Under the pieces are notes generated by a model, which saw only the letters and a program-made list of their open reading frames with translations, was not told where the DNA came from and ran no database searches. From Desulfovibrio sp. UIB00 (GTDB taxonomy: Bacteria; Desulfobacterota; Desulfovibrionia; Desulfovibrionales; Desulfovibrionaceae), in NCBI RefSeq assembly GCF_022508225.1, contig NZ_JAETXJ010000001.1:558001-622000 (forward strand): DNA of 64,000 bases, written 5' to 3'. Positions 8,535 through 17,251 of this stretch are shown here, one piece after another (positions within the stretch are counted from its first letter, which is position 1; every line of letters starts with the position of its first letter). Position numbers and translations under genes: made by a program.

Positions 8535-9770
8535 TTATTCTGCCAGCAGGTTGGCCCCCGGCCCGCCGTCATAGGGTATGCGTTCAAAGACCTTGCGGCG
8601 CGGCGTCAGGCTGATGTGGTAGTACTGGTTTTGCGGAATGTAGATAAAGGGCACGTCTTCGTTGCGCTGACGGAGAAAGAGCGAAAGCAGCATCCGGTTG
8701 ATGGCCTGATGCCCCACAATGATCAGGGGGGCATCCCCAGCCAGAAAGAGCGCCCGCCGCAAGCCGCGTTGTACCCGCTCGCGCAGCAGGGCGTAGCTTT
8801 CGCCATTGGGGTAGGTGTAAGTGTATTTGCAGGCGTTGCGCCCCTGGGTAACCTCGGGCATGCGCTCGCGGATTTCGCTGTAGAGCATGCCCTCGCAGTC
8901 GCCCGCCCAGATTTCGTCAAACTCCTTAAAGGCCATGGCATGCGCTTCGGGCCGTTCGGTCAGCAACGGTGTTGCCGTTTCGTGCGAGCGTATGCGCGTG
9001 GAGGTAAACACCCACTCAATGGGCTTGTTGTGCAGATGGGCGGCAAGGGCAAGCGCCTGGGCGCGGCCTGTGGCTGTGAGTGGCGGGTCTCCGCCGATGC
9101 GGCCCCGCAGGTTGAATTCCGTCTGTCCGTGGCGCGCCAGATACAGGCACTGAATCCACACGCTGACAACCATTTCGCGGATAGCGGGGTAGTAGGGCGA
9201 ACTTTCGCAGGGGCGCTCGTCCAAAATGCGGTTGGCTGTGGAATCAACGCGCAGCCAGTATTTTTCGTCCTGCAATGGTTCGTAAATGGTTTCATAATAG
9301 CTGATGCGCTTCATGAAGCTGGCAAGGGCTTCTTCTTCAGTATACGAGGCGTATTCCGGCAAGGTGGTTTTGCGGCGTATGCAGGCATTGAGCAACAGCT
9401 GGTCTTCATTGACGCATTCTACAAAGAGCACCGGGTAGTCGGTGAGCGTGGTTTCAATGAGGTGCCTGCGCGCGCGGCTGACGTTGGTGGCGTCAAGAAT
9501 GGCCACCTCGCCGTCCTTGGCCAGCCATTCGCGGGCAATCTCCATGTTGCGCATGCAGATCATTTCGCGCGCTTCACGGCCCAGCTTGTTGTTGGGATCG
9601 TAAAAATTGGGATCGGTGGATTCCGCGCCAATGAGCGCGCGGCGCATGTCGCCGTTATTGAACAGCCTTGCGGCAATTCCTTCGGTCACAAGCCCGTCGC
9701 GGATGCGTTTTGCCAGAGTGGATTTCCCCCTCGCGGGCAGACCGACCATGGCGACATAAAGTTTCTGCAT
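8535..9770 (-). CDS. 6-phosphofructo-2-kinase/fructose-2,6-bisphosphatase-like bifunctional protein
   Basis: The 411-residue protein joins two domains in the order of eukaryotic PFKFB. The N-terminal P-loop kinase has Walker A GLPARGKST at residues 10-18. The C-terminal histidine-phosphatase domain has LARHGQTEFN (catalytic His214) and a second histidine in VGHQ (His354). In PFKFB these domains make and break fructose 2,6-bisphosphate. Such fusions are unusual in bacteria, and the bacterial substrate is not established here. The frame extends further upstream, but the ATG at 9770 has GGAGG 6 nt before it and begins exactly at the kinase domain. It is divergent from the diguanylate cyclase gene. 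Confidence 0.85.
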   Translation of the reverse strand: MQKLYVAMVGLPARGKSTLAKRIRDGLVTEGIAARLFNNGDMRRALIGAESTDPNFYDPNNKLGREAREMICMRNMEIAREWLAKDGEVAILDATNVSRARRHLIETTLTDYPVLFVECVNEDQLLLNACIRRKTTLPEYASYTEEEALASFMKRISYYETIYEPLQDEKYWLRVDSTANRILDERPCESSPYYPAIREMVVSVWIQCLYLARHGQTEFNLRGRIGGDPPLTATGRAQALALAAHLHNKPIEWVFTSTRIRSHETATPLLTERPEAHAMAFKEFDEIWAGDCEGMLYSEIRERMPEVTQGRNACKYTYTYPNGESYALLRERVQRGLRRALFLAGDAPLIIVGHQAINRMLLSLFLRQRNEDVPFIYIPQNQYYHISLTPRRKVFERIPYDGGPGANLLAE

Positions 9771-9906
9771 ACGACCTCCGTTGCCGCATGGTAGGAGAAA
9801 AGAGAAAAAAATAAAAGAACTCTGCGGGATGGGGCGGGGCGCTCCTTGCCTGCCCGCGATAGCGGTAGTATCATGCAATAAACATATTTACCCGCCGAGT
9901 TTTGCC

Positions 9907-11724
9907 ATGAGCATCGCGGCCTTTTTCAGAACGCTGTCTTCCCGGTTGCACTGGGCCATCCACAGTATCTGGCTGGTCGTGCTTGCTGCCGTCCTGTGCG
10001 CCAACGTGGTGGACGATTATTTTCTGCTTCAGGAAAACGAGTTGCGTCTGCTGCTCTCTGAAAGCAGCATTGCCGTCAATATTGTCAAAATGGAAGTGGG
10101 CGGCATCACTTCTCTGCTGGACACGGTGGAAAACGCCGCCATTGCCTCCCGGGACGAAGAACAGCTTGCCGACAAGGTGCAAGAGTTGGTGCGGGATAAT
10201 CCCTTTGTCGCCGCCATATCTGTCGTTTCCAACGATGTACCCCGGGCCTCCATTGGCGCAATTCCTTCTGCGTCCACAGCCGTTTTTTCCCGTTCCACCG
10301 CAAAGGACGGGCTTCTCTCCGTATCTGTAAGCATTGCCCTGAAACCCGAATTCTGGAGGTACAAACTGGCATATGCGTTCAGCCGCGCAGATGCTAAGGT
10401 TGCCGTCTATGCAGCCTCTGGACGTCCTTTGCTGCCCTTTGCCGACCTGGACAACACTGAAAATGCATTTCTGGCGGAGACCATTGCAAACATGGCCCCC
10501 GATGCGGCGGCCTTGCACACCCAGCCCCTGCGGGCTGATGGGGCGCGGTCCATGCTCACCTTGCAGCAGGCGGCAGCACCCTTTCTGGAGGGTGGGCCTC
10601 TGGTGGTGGGAACAATCATCAGCGGCGAAAACAGCTATGTCCACTGGCGTAGCGACCTGCTCGATCAAGTGCTGATATGGCTGACTGCGGCTGTGCTCTC
10701 AACTTCACTCCTGATGATGGAAGCGCGCAGACGCCGCCGTTCTGAACTTTCCACAGAAAGACTGCAAAGCGACATGCGCTCGCGCGATAAGTTCATCAGT
10801 ATCCTGGTGGACCACGCGCCCATCATGGTGTCCTACTGGGATGCGGCGCGGCGGTGCCATTACGCCAATAAAATGTACAGAGCCTGGTTTGGCAGAGGTG
10901 AGGAGGAGATCCTCGGCATTGATTTGCAATCTTTGCTGGGCGAGGAACTGCTTGCCAAATGCGCCCCCCTCATTGATGCGACCCTGCGCGGCGAACCACA
11001 GGATTTTGAGCAGGAAAGGGTCAGGGCCGACGGCTCAACAGGCTATGTGCTGTCCCGCTACATACCAGATATGGACGGACGGGAGGTGCGGGGCTTTTTT
11101 GTCATCGCCTCTGACATTACGGAACTCAAGCAGACACAGCAAAGCCTGGAAAAACGCATTGAAGACCTGTACTCGCTGGCCACCACAGACGCGCTTACGG
11201 GATTGAACAATCGCAGGAATCTGCTGGAAAAGATTCAGTTCGAGATTGAAAGGGCCAGGCGCTACAGACTGAACATGGTATTCTTTATGCTTGATATCGA
11301 CCATTTCAAAAAAATCAACGATACGTTCGGGCATGATACGGGCGATGCCGTGCTGAAAGGGCTTGGCGCGTTGCTGCACGATACCATGCGTACCTCTGAC
11401 CATGTGGGACGTCTTGGCGGCGAAGAATTTGGCATTCTGCTAGCCAGCGTTGTGCCCCAGCAGGCAGAGGCCATTGCAGAGCGTTTGCGCAGGCGCGTGG
11501 AGGAAATGGTCGTGTGGCACAATGAAAAAAATATTCGTTTTACCGTCAGCATTGGTCTGGCGGATTTACAGGTAGATGTGGAAAATCCCCTGGAAGACAT
11601 GGTGAAGAGGGCAGACCTTGCCCTCTACCGTGCCAAGAACAGTGGCCGTAATCGCGTATGCCTTGCGGACAATTTATTGCCGCCCGCCGTGGAGAATCCG
11701 GAGGGGCAGGGTTTTGGCGCATAA
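9907..11724 (+). CDS. Membrane-bound PAS-GGDEF diguanylate cyclase
   Basis: The 605-residue protein has a transmembrane helix near residues 15-40, a periplasmic sensing region to about 255, a second helix (about 260-275), a PAS domain (about 300-420) and a C-terminal GGDEF domain. The active-site motif is GGEEF, preceded by RTSD exactly five residues upstream, an intact product-inhibition (RxxD) site. It should therefore be an active, feedback-controlled cyclic di-GMP synthase. The periplasmic ligand is unknown. The start at 9907 places the first helix at the N-terminus; its ribosome-binding site is weak. A PilZ-like protein is encoded 2.6 kb downstream. Confidence 0.9.
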   Translation: MSIAAFFRTLSSRLHWAIHSIWLVVLAAVLCANVVDDYFLLQENELRLLLSESSIAVNIVKMEVGGITSLLDTVENAAIASRDEEQLADKVQELVRDNPFVAAISVVSNDVPRASIGAIPSASTAVFSRSTAKDGLLSVSVSIALKPEFWRYKLAYAFSRADAKVAVYAASGRPLLPFADLDNTENAFLAETIANMAPDAAALHTQPLRADGARSMLTLQQAAAPFLEGGPLVVGTIISGENSYVHWRSDLLDQVLIWLTAAVLSTSLLMMEARRRRRSELSTERLQSDMRSRDKFISILVDHAPIMVSYWDAARRCHYANKMYRAWFGRGEEEILGIDLQSLLGEELLAKCAPLIDATLRGEPQDFEQERVRADGSTGYVLSRYIPDMDGREVRGFFVIASDITELKQTQQSLEKRIEDLYSLATTDALTGLNNRRNLLEKIQFEIERARRYRLNMVFFMLDIDHFKKINDTFGHDTGDAVLKGLGALLHDTMRTSDHVGRLGGEEFGILLASVVPQQAEAIAERLRRRVEEMVVWHNEKNIRFTVSIGLADLQVDVENPLEDMVKRADLALYRAKNSGRNRVCLADNLLPPAVENPEGQGFGA

Positions 11725-11728
11725 AAAG

Positions 11729-11776
11729 AACGCCCCTGTGCGGCTGGTCTGTAACTGCTGCACAAGGGCGTTTTTT
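11729..11776. terminator. Bidirectional terminator between the GGDEF gene and tyrS
   Basis: Arms AACGCCCCTGTGC and GCACAAGGGCGTT flank a loop of about 18 nt. On the plus strand the hairpin ends in a run of T residues (11771-11776); on the minus strand it is followed by CTTTTTAT. The two genes converge, so it can serve both. Confidence 0.85.
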
Positions 11777-11798
11777 CAAGTATTCAGTTGGTTGCGCT

Positions 11799-12995
11799 TC
11801 AGCGTACCTTCAGCTTGAGAAAGCGCTTTTTGCCGAGCTTGACCACGTATTCCCCGGCTGCAAGCGGGGTGATGGCGTCTTCGCAGCGTTCTCCGTCAAT
11901 GGAGAGCGCGCCTTCTTTCATCAGGCGTTTAGCTTCGCCCCGGCTTTTAACAAGGCCTGCGGCCTCAAGAAACACCGTGGGAGTGCTGTCTTCACCGCAG
12001 GCGCACTGGTGCTCGGGCATGTCGTCCGGCACGCCGCCGCCAGCAAAAACGGCATTAAAGCCCTGCTTTGCTTCATCGGCATCTTTTTCGCTGTGGTAGC
12101 GGGCCACCATCTCGTGGGCAAGATTTTCCTTGGCGGCCTTGGGGTGCAGCTCGCCGCTGGCCACGGAAGCCTTGAGGGCTGCAATGTCTTCAAGGCTTTT
12201 GGCCGAAAGCAGCTCATAGTAGCGCCACATGAGTTCATCAGAGATGGCCATGACCTTGCCGAAAATCTGGGAAGGCGCTTCGTCAATACCAATGTAGTTG
12301 CCGTAAGATTTCGACATCTTGCGCACACCATCGGTGCCTTCGAGCAGGGGCAGGGTCAGAATGCACTGGCTTTCTATGCCGTAGTGCGCCTGGAGGGTGC
12401 GGCCCACCAGCAGATTGAACTTCTGGTCTGTGCCGCCCATTTCCACATCGCTCTTGAGGGCGACGGAGTCATAACCCTGACACAGCGGATACAGAAATTC
12501 GTGGATTGATATGGGGCGCTGTTCACGGAAACGCTTTTCAAAATCATCGCGTTCCATCATGCGGGCAACGGTATAGCTGGAAGCCAGCTTGATAAAGCCC
12601 GTGGCATCCATCTTGCCCAGCCAGGCCGAGTTGAAAGCAACCTCGGTCTTCTGCGGGTCAAGAATCTTGAAAACCTGCTTTTTGTAGGTTTCCGCGTTGG
12701 CAAGAACTTGTTCCTCAGTGAGGGGGGGGCGGGTTTCCGAGCGACCGGAAGGGTCGCCTATGCGGCCCGTAAAGTCGCCAATAAGAAATATGACATGGTG
12801 CCCCAGTTCCTGAAAATGACGCATCTTGTGCATAACAACCGTATGCCCAAGGTGCAGATCAGGAGCGGTGGGGTCAAAGCCCACCTTGATGCGCAGCGGC
12901 TTGCCACGCGCAATCTTTTTGCGCAGTTCGTTTTCGTCAATCAGCTCGGCCATGCCGCGCTTGATTGTGGCCATTTGGCGGTCAATATCCGTCAT
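11799..12995 (-). CDS. tyrS: Tyrosyl-tRNA synthetase
   Basis: This 398-residue class I synthetase charges tRNA-Tyr. The HIGH-type motif appears as HLGHT near residue 47 and the KMSKS loop as KMSKSYGN near residue 230. A C-terminal S4-like RNA-binding domain covers about residues 330-398. In-frame GTG (12998) and ATG (12995) starts are adjacent; the ATG is preferred, with GAGG 8 nt upstream. The gene ends just before the shared terminator at 11729-11776. Confidence 0.96.
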   Translation of the reverse strand: MTDIDRQMATIKRGMAELIDENELRKKIARGKPLRIKVGFDPTAPDLHLGHTVVMHKMRHFQELGHHVIFLIGDFTGRIGDPSGRSETRPPLTEEQVLANAETYKKQVFKILDPQKTEVAFNSAWLGKMDATGFIKLASSYTVARMMERDDFEKRFREQRPISIHEFLYPLCQGYDSVALKSDVEMGGTDQKFNLLVGRTLQAHYGIESQCILTLPLLEGTDGVRKMSKSYGNYIGIDEAPSQIFGKVMAISDELMWRYYELLSAKSLEDIAALKASVASGELHPKAAKENLAHEMVARYHSEKDADEAKQGFNAVFAGGGVPDDMPEHQCACGEDSTPTVFLEAAGLVKSRGEAKRLMKEGALSIDGERCEDAITPLAAGEYVVKLGKKRFLKLKVR

Positions 12996-13123
12996 CACCC
13001 TTACCTCTGTGCTGGCTTCGGTAAAAACGCCGGACCAAAAAAAGAATATGCGCCGACGTAGACGGAAAGTGATACCCCCAAGGCGGCGATAGTGTCAAAC
13101 CATGCCGCAGAGAAACAGCCAGC

Positions 13124-13372
13124 CTACAGGCTCAGCAGCGAGGCAACGCGGCTGGCGCTCAGGCCGCCGTGAACGGAAAGCGCGTCCATGGGATTTTGCG
13201 AGATCATGTTCATGGTGTCGTCAAGCACGCCGTCCACTTCGTCATCTGCCAGCAGGTTGGGGGCGCTCAGGCTGACAACGTCGCGGGAAGGCGCGCTGGC
13301 TGCGGTGTTTTCATCTTTTTCCATGGCAGGGAAGGCAAAGGCCGGAGTGGGGTTGAGTCCAGAAATCTTCAT
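13124..13372 (-). CDS. Small protein of unknown function (82 aa)
   Basis: A small soluble protein with a good ribosome-binding site (AAGGAT about 7 nt before the ATG). The first 40 residues are polar and probably disordered. The last 35, from EVDGVLDDTMNMISQNPMDA to the end, look like an amphipathic helix followed by a Leu/Ser-rich end. The short helical layout vaguely recalls putative motility proteins of the YjfB type, but I cannot assign it. It lies between tyrS and the PilZ-like gene on the same strand. Confidence 0.6.
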   Translation of the reverse strand: MKISGLNPTPAFAFPAMEKDENTAASAPSRDVVSLSAPNLLADDEVDGVLDDTMNMISQNPMDALSVHGGLSASRVASLLSL

Positions 13373-13531
13373 GGCGGTATCCTTTATGTTGATGACCTGC
13401 AGGGGTCAAATTTTCCGCATGGCGGCAATACAGCCATAAAAGATGCAATTTTGGGGCCAGAAAGCCAGAACTGGAAGAAAGCGCAGTGAAGTGAAGCGTG
13501 ACAAAAGATGGAACAATGCGGGCACTTGTGC

Positions 13532-14401
13532 CTAGGCGGACTCTTGCTGATTTTTTGACGCATCGTTGTATTTGGTGAGGCACTGGCGCAAACGGGGGGA
13601 GCCCCCCTTGACGTTGAGCCAGCGAAGCCGGGCGCGGCGGGCGCTCCAATCCAGTTCTTCCTGAAAGCGCAGGCGCACGGCAACGCCCTGTGCGTCAGGG
13701 GGCTTGCCAAAACCTGCCCGCTTGGCAAGAAAAACGTAGGGAGGCACAGTAACAGGCACCACGCTGGGCTGGAGAAAAAACAGGTAGGTTGCATCGGAGG
13801 TGAAGGAAGGCATCGCCAGTTCTTCCGGCATGCAGACGCATGCTCCGCCTTCCGAAACATCCAGAATACGGGTGGCTGGCGGGGCCACCTGACTGTACGC
13901 CCCAAGCATTATGCGTAAATCGTTGGTGGTGTCGGGGCGTTCCGGCGCGAGCAGTACGCTCGACATGCGGCTGTATTCAGCGCGCCAGGGTATCCGCTTG
14001 CTGCTGCGCAACTGCCGTACAGTCACATTGCGTGAAAAGCGCAGACTCAAATACAGCATTTCGCCATTGGGTCCGACAGCTGTTTCAAGAATCTGCGCGG
14101 TACCGTATACGCCAAGGCGCGCTGCCATATCCTGCGCAATGTGCCGTTTGACGCTGAAGTAAAATTTGCCATGGTTTACCACAGCCTTGGGGTTCTGGGC
14201 TTGCATGCTCATGGAGCGCACAACAAGCTGGGCCTCCCTGCCGTTGACTTCGCGTACCAGACCCTCCACAGATATGCAGGCGGTCTCGCCGCACCAGGTA
14301 AGGCAGCATTCAAGGTGTACATTGGCCCCGGTGTTTTGTGCATCGGCCAGCGCCTCATGGCAGCTTGAGTTCCAGAGGCAGAATGAAGCGTCTGAATTCA
14401 T
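13532..14401 (-). CDS. PilZ-like (cyclic di-GMP effector) protein
   Basis: The 289-residue protein lacks a signal peptide or membrane helix. The N-terminal half (about 25-120) resembles a YcgR-type beta domain. The C-terminal half has the two PilZ hallmarks: an arginine-rich RSSKRIPWR segment (about 130-140) and RILDVSEGGACV (about 180-192), matching the D/N-x-S-x-x-G motif that contacts cyclic di-GMP. It probably reads the signal made by cyclases such as the one at 9.9 kb. A promoter with an embedded palindrome lies upstream. Family assignment is by motif only. Confidence 0.65.
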   Translation of the reverse strand: MNSDASFCLWNSSCHEALADAQNTGANVHLECCLTWCGETACISVEGLVREVNGREAQLVVRSMSMQAQNPKAVVNHGKFYFSVKRHIAQDMAARLGVYGTAQILETAVGPNGEMLYLSLRFSRNVTVRQLRSSKRIPWRAEYSRMSSVLLAPERPDTTNDLRIMLGAYSQVAPPATRILDVSEGGACVCMPEELAMPSFTSDATYLFFLQPSVVPVTVPPYVFLAKRAGFGKPPDAQGVAVRLRFQEELDWSARRARLRWLNVKGGSPRLRQCLTKYNDASKNQQESA

Positions 14402-14435
14402 GGGACAGCCTTGAATGAGTTGGTAAAGTCGTGTA

Positions 14436-14462
14436 AATATATTAATACTGGTATTATGTCAA
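14436..14462 (-). promoter_or_regulatory. Promoter of the PilZ-like gene with internal palindrome
   Basis: On the minus strand TTGACA (14462-14457) is followed after 15 bp by TATATT (14441-14436). The spacer is largely a palindrome, TAATAC-CA-GTATTA (14443-14456), which looks like an operator lying between -35 and -10. The short spacer weakens the -10 call. Confidence 0.45.
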
Positions 14463-14571
14463 TGTGTTAGTGGTATTTGCTTGGATAATATACAGTCCGA
14501 TTGTGCCTAAGCGGTTACTTGTAACAGGCTTTTTGCGAGATGTATCAGATTGCATATGTTGTGTTTGGTGG

Positions 14572-14783
14572 CGGCGCGGGCAAGCCGCGACCTGCTTCAG
14601 ATTGCTGGTCGCGTTGATGCTATCAACGCTCAGAAGGCCGTCTTCCATTGGAAGACGGCTGTCAACGTGAATAAGAATCCATCAATCTGTCGCAACGGCG
14701 CGGGCAAGCCGCGACCTGCTCCAGATTGCTGGTCGCGTTGATGCTATCAACGCTCAGAAGGCCGTCTTCCATTGGAAGACGGC
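14572..14783. repeat. Tandem 88-bp structured direct repeat, two copies
   Basis: Bases 14572-14659 and 14696-14783 are identical except at one position (14597 T, 14721 C), giving a period of 124 bp. Each copy holds three hairpins in series: CGCGACC/GGTCGCG, the overlapping GCGTTGAT-GCT-ATCAACGC, and GCCGTCTTCC-ATT-GGAAGACGGC, extended to 14 bp in copy 2 (14757-14787). No open frame spans the copies convincingly. The surrounding 14402-14874 gap holds the PilZ promoter and otherwise nothing I can assign. Confidence 0.85.
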
Positions 14784-14874
14784 CTTCTTCAATATCCAAC
14801 CAGGCAAAGCCGGCATATCCCCATTTTTTAGCAGACGCGAGCTATGGGGATGTGTGCGTCTCCGGATTTATGCC

Positions 14875-15606
14875 TTAGCCTTCTTTTTTGACTTTGGACT
14901 TGGTCATGGCAAGGCCAATGCCCTCGAACAGTTCAAAGATGGCAAAGCCGTACCACAGGGTGTACAGCACGTAGAAAACCAGCATGCCAACCATCAACAG
15001 AACGTGCTCAGACACCTTGGCGGCTGTCACGCTGTAGAAGTTGTTGCCCGGCTCAATGGCGCGGCGCAGCACATGATCCACCACCTGCGACTCGGCAATC
15101 AGGCGCTGCTTCTGCAGTTCCTTGATGCTGGGCGAAAGCAGATACCACCATGCGGAGGCCACTTTAAGGGCATTCTCCCCACCGTATTTCTGCGAAACCT
15201 TGTCTGCATCGTTGTGATACAGGGCATCGGAATCGTCAGTGGCGGAGGCGAGGATTTTGCCAAGGTCGCCCGTAAAGGTGACCTTGCCGTCAGTTGCGCT
15301 CACATCCGTGGCACCCGCAGTTTGCAGGGCCATGGCGGCAACGGGGGCAAGAGCGGCCTTCTTGAGTTTGACCGTAATCGTCACTACTTTTCCGTCAACC
15401 TTTTTCAGGTTTTCCCGAACGCCGGGGATAAAGTAGGACGAACCCTTGGAGAGCTCGTTGAAGACGTTATCGGCGTATTCAAGGCCGGTCACATGCTTGC
15501 CGTTTTCGTCACGCAAGATGGGCATGAGCAATGCGGCAAACAGAACCAGAAACGAAATGAGCATCAAGCTGCCCCGGAAGAAAGGGGCTTTGGCATGAAT
15601 AAGCAT
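14875..15606 (-). CDS. Membrane protein of unknown function, partner of the TSUP exporter
   Basis: The 243-residue protein has a transmembrane helix at about 12-32 and a second near 200-220. About 165 residues lie between them, probably in the periplasm, with a Val/Lys-rich beta-like part (VDGKVVTITVKLKKA) and a helical part. The last residues (MTKSKVKKEG) are basic and cytoplasmic. I do not recognise a named family. It starts 2 bp after the TSUP stop, with GGAGG inside the end of that gene, so the two are co-translated and probably act together, perhaps as a periplasmic substrate-binding or regulatory partner. Confidence 0.75.
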   Translation of the reverse strand: MLIHAKAPFFRGSLMLISFLVLFAALLMPILRDENGKHVTGLEYADNVFNELSKGSSYFIPGVRENLKKVDGKVVTITVKLKKAALAPVAAMALQTAGATDVSATDGKVTFTGDLGKILASATDDSDALYHNDADKVSQKYGGENALKVASAWWYLLSPSIKELQKQRLIAESQVVDHVLRRAIEPGNNFYSVTAAKVSEHVLLMVGMLVFYVLYTLWYGFAIFELFEGIGLAMTKSKVKKEG

Positions 15607-15608
15607 GA

Positions 15609-16871
15609 TCAGGCCTCCCCTCTAAGCTTGCCGAGGTTGAAGAAAAACTTGCTGAACACCCAGATGCCGAAGAAGGCAACAACAACCCAGAAAATCACGT
15701 TGCCCACATCTTCAATAATGCCAACCACACTGGGCGACCAGTTCAGCACTTCAAGCTCAACGAGCTTCTTGGGCAGGGTGGCCGCACGGTTGATGAAACC
15801 GGCAATGATCGAGATGGCGTAAAAACCGCGAATGTGGATGCCCTTGACCACCTTGGTGGTCAGAGCGCCCACCTGGATGCCCAGCAGCGAACCAAGCAGC
15901 ATGCCGACAGCCAGCGTGTAGAACACGTAGCCGTAAATGGCGTACTGGCCGATGGAGGCAAAACCAGCGGTAAAGATGATCTGTAGAATGTCGGTGCCAA
16001 CGGTGGTCATGGACGACACGCCGAAGATGTACACAAACATGGGGAAGGTGACGAAGCCGCCGCCCACGCCCATGATGGCGGCCAAAAGGCCCACGATGAC
16101 GCCGCCAGCGGCAACAATCCAGCCGGAGATCCGGCGGCCGCCAGGAACGAGGTCTTCGTCAAAGGTGATCATGGGCGGCACGGCCAGAGCCTGAAGCTTC
16201 AGGGCCACGCCTGTCATTCCGGCGCTGCCGCCGTGCGCGTCCTGATTCGCTGCGGCGCCGCCGCGGGAGCTCTTCAAAAAGTCAAACAGGGCATAAAAAC
16301 CAAGAAAGCCCAGCAGCACGGCGTAAATGGTGCTGATGAACAGTTCGGAAAGCAGCGGGTCAGAGTTGTACAACCCTTTGTTGATCGCGCCGCCAATGAC
16401 TGTTCCCACGCCGGAACCCACAAGAAAGGCGATGGCCAGCTTGGTGGAAACGTTGCCCAGTTTTTTGTGCACCGTGGTGCCCATGATGGCTTTGGCGAAA
16501 ATGTGGAACAGGTCAGTGCCCACCGCCAAAATACCTTTCACGCCCGCAGCCATAAGCGCGGGGGTGATGATGAAACCGCCGCCAGCGCCGATACACCCGG
16601 TGATCAGACCGGCTGCAAGGCCCACGGCTATGGAAGCCAAAAAGATTGTGTTGGTGTAAAAAGCCGGTGCGTAGGCGGATTTGCCGCCCAGCATTTCGTG
16701 ATACTCATAGGCTTCGGCAAAGCAGCCCGCCAGAATGGGAACTGCAAGTGCCAACAAGATGAGCAGCTTTTTCCTGCTTTTGAGAATGGAAGTGGAGACT
16801 TCCAAATCCCATTTGGCGTAAGCCTGGGAGCTGCTCAGCAGAAACTCATACACCTGTCTGCCAAAACTCAT
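15609..16871 (-). CDS. TSUP (TauE/SafE) family membrane exporter
   Basis: The 420-residue protein has about nine membrane helices and two TSUP glycine signatures, GCIGAGGGFIITP and MGVGGGFVTFP, one per repeat half. TauE/SafE proteins move sulfite, sulfoacetate or other sulfur compounds and organic anions, a plausible role in a sulfate reducer, but the substrate is unproven. The frame is open to 16967, but GGAGGAGAGT directly before the ATG at 16871 fixes the start. A soluble loop of about 60 residues (around 235-290) separates the halves. The 380-bp gap upstream holds the promoter region and the terminator of the YkgJ-like gene. Confidence 0.88.
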   Translation of the reverse strand: MSFGRQVYEFLLSSSQAYAKWDLEVSTSILKSRKKLLILLALAVPILAGCFAEAYEYHEMLGGKSAYAPAFYTNTIFLASIAVGLAAGLITGCIGAGGGFIITPALMAAGVKGILAVGTDLFHIFAKAIMGTTVHKKLGNVSTKLAIAFLVGSGVGTVIGGAINKGLYNSDPLLSELFISTIYAVLLGFLGFYALFDFLKSSRGGAAANQDAHGGSAGMTGVALKLQALAVPPMITFDEDLVPGGRRISGWIVAAGGVIVGLLAAIMGVGGGFVTFPMFVYIFGVSSMTTVGTDILQIIFTAGFASIGQYAIYGYVFYTLAVGMLLGSLLGIQVGALTTKVVKGIHIRGFYAISIIAGFINRAATLPKKLVELEVLNWSPSVVGIIEDVGNVIFWVVVAFFGIWVFSKFFFNLGKLRGEA

Positions 16872-17185
16872 ACTCTCCTCCAATACGATTGTTCCGGCCA
16901 ATGGCCGAGGTCGTGGCCCCAATACAAACAAACCGTCTAAGGCAATGCCGTGCGTCGCGTCACACACAGCTGGGTTCTGTCAGTAGATATGCTTGAATTC
17001 TTTGTTTTTTTATAAATCTCCAGCTCAAAATATCCTGTACCCAGTCACTCTGACATATTAGCCGGAATTTGTAAAAGAAATTTATCACGAGCAAGGTTGC
17101 TCAGTCTGCAAATTCCCAAAAAATAGCCCCGGTATTCGCCAGTTTTTCGCTATGCTGGAATGCTCAATAACCTCGGCAAGATATG

Positions 17186-17224
17186 AAAAAGCGCTCCCTC
17201 GCATCGCTGTGGGGGGCGCTTTTT
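17186..17224 (-). terminator. Terminator downstream of the YkgJ-like gene
   Basis: AAAAAGCGCTCCC pairs with GGGGGGCGCTTTT around an 11-nt loop, with T-rich ends on both strands. It lies 28 nt past the minus-strand stop at 17252. Confidence 0.75.
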
Positions 17225-17251
17225 CGCCGTGATTGTGAAATTCAAAACAAT

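Noticed and set aside
14464-14741. Small plus-strand open frames across the repeat region
   Set aside because: They run through the duplicated hairpins, lack ribosome-binding sites and resemble no protein; the DNA structure itself is the better explanation.
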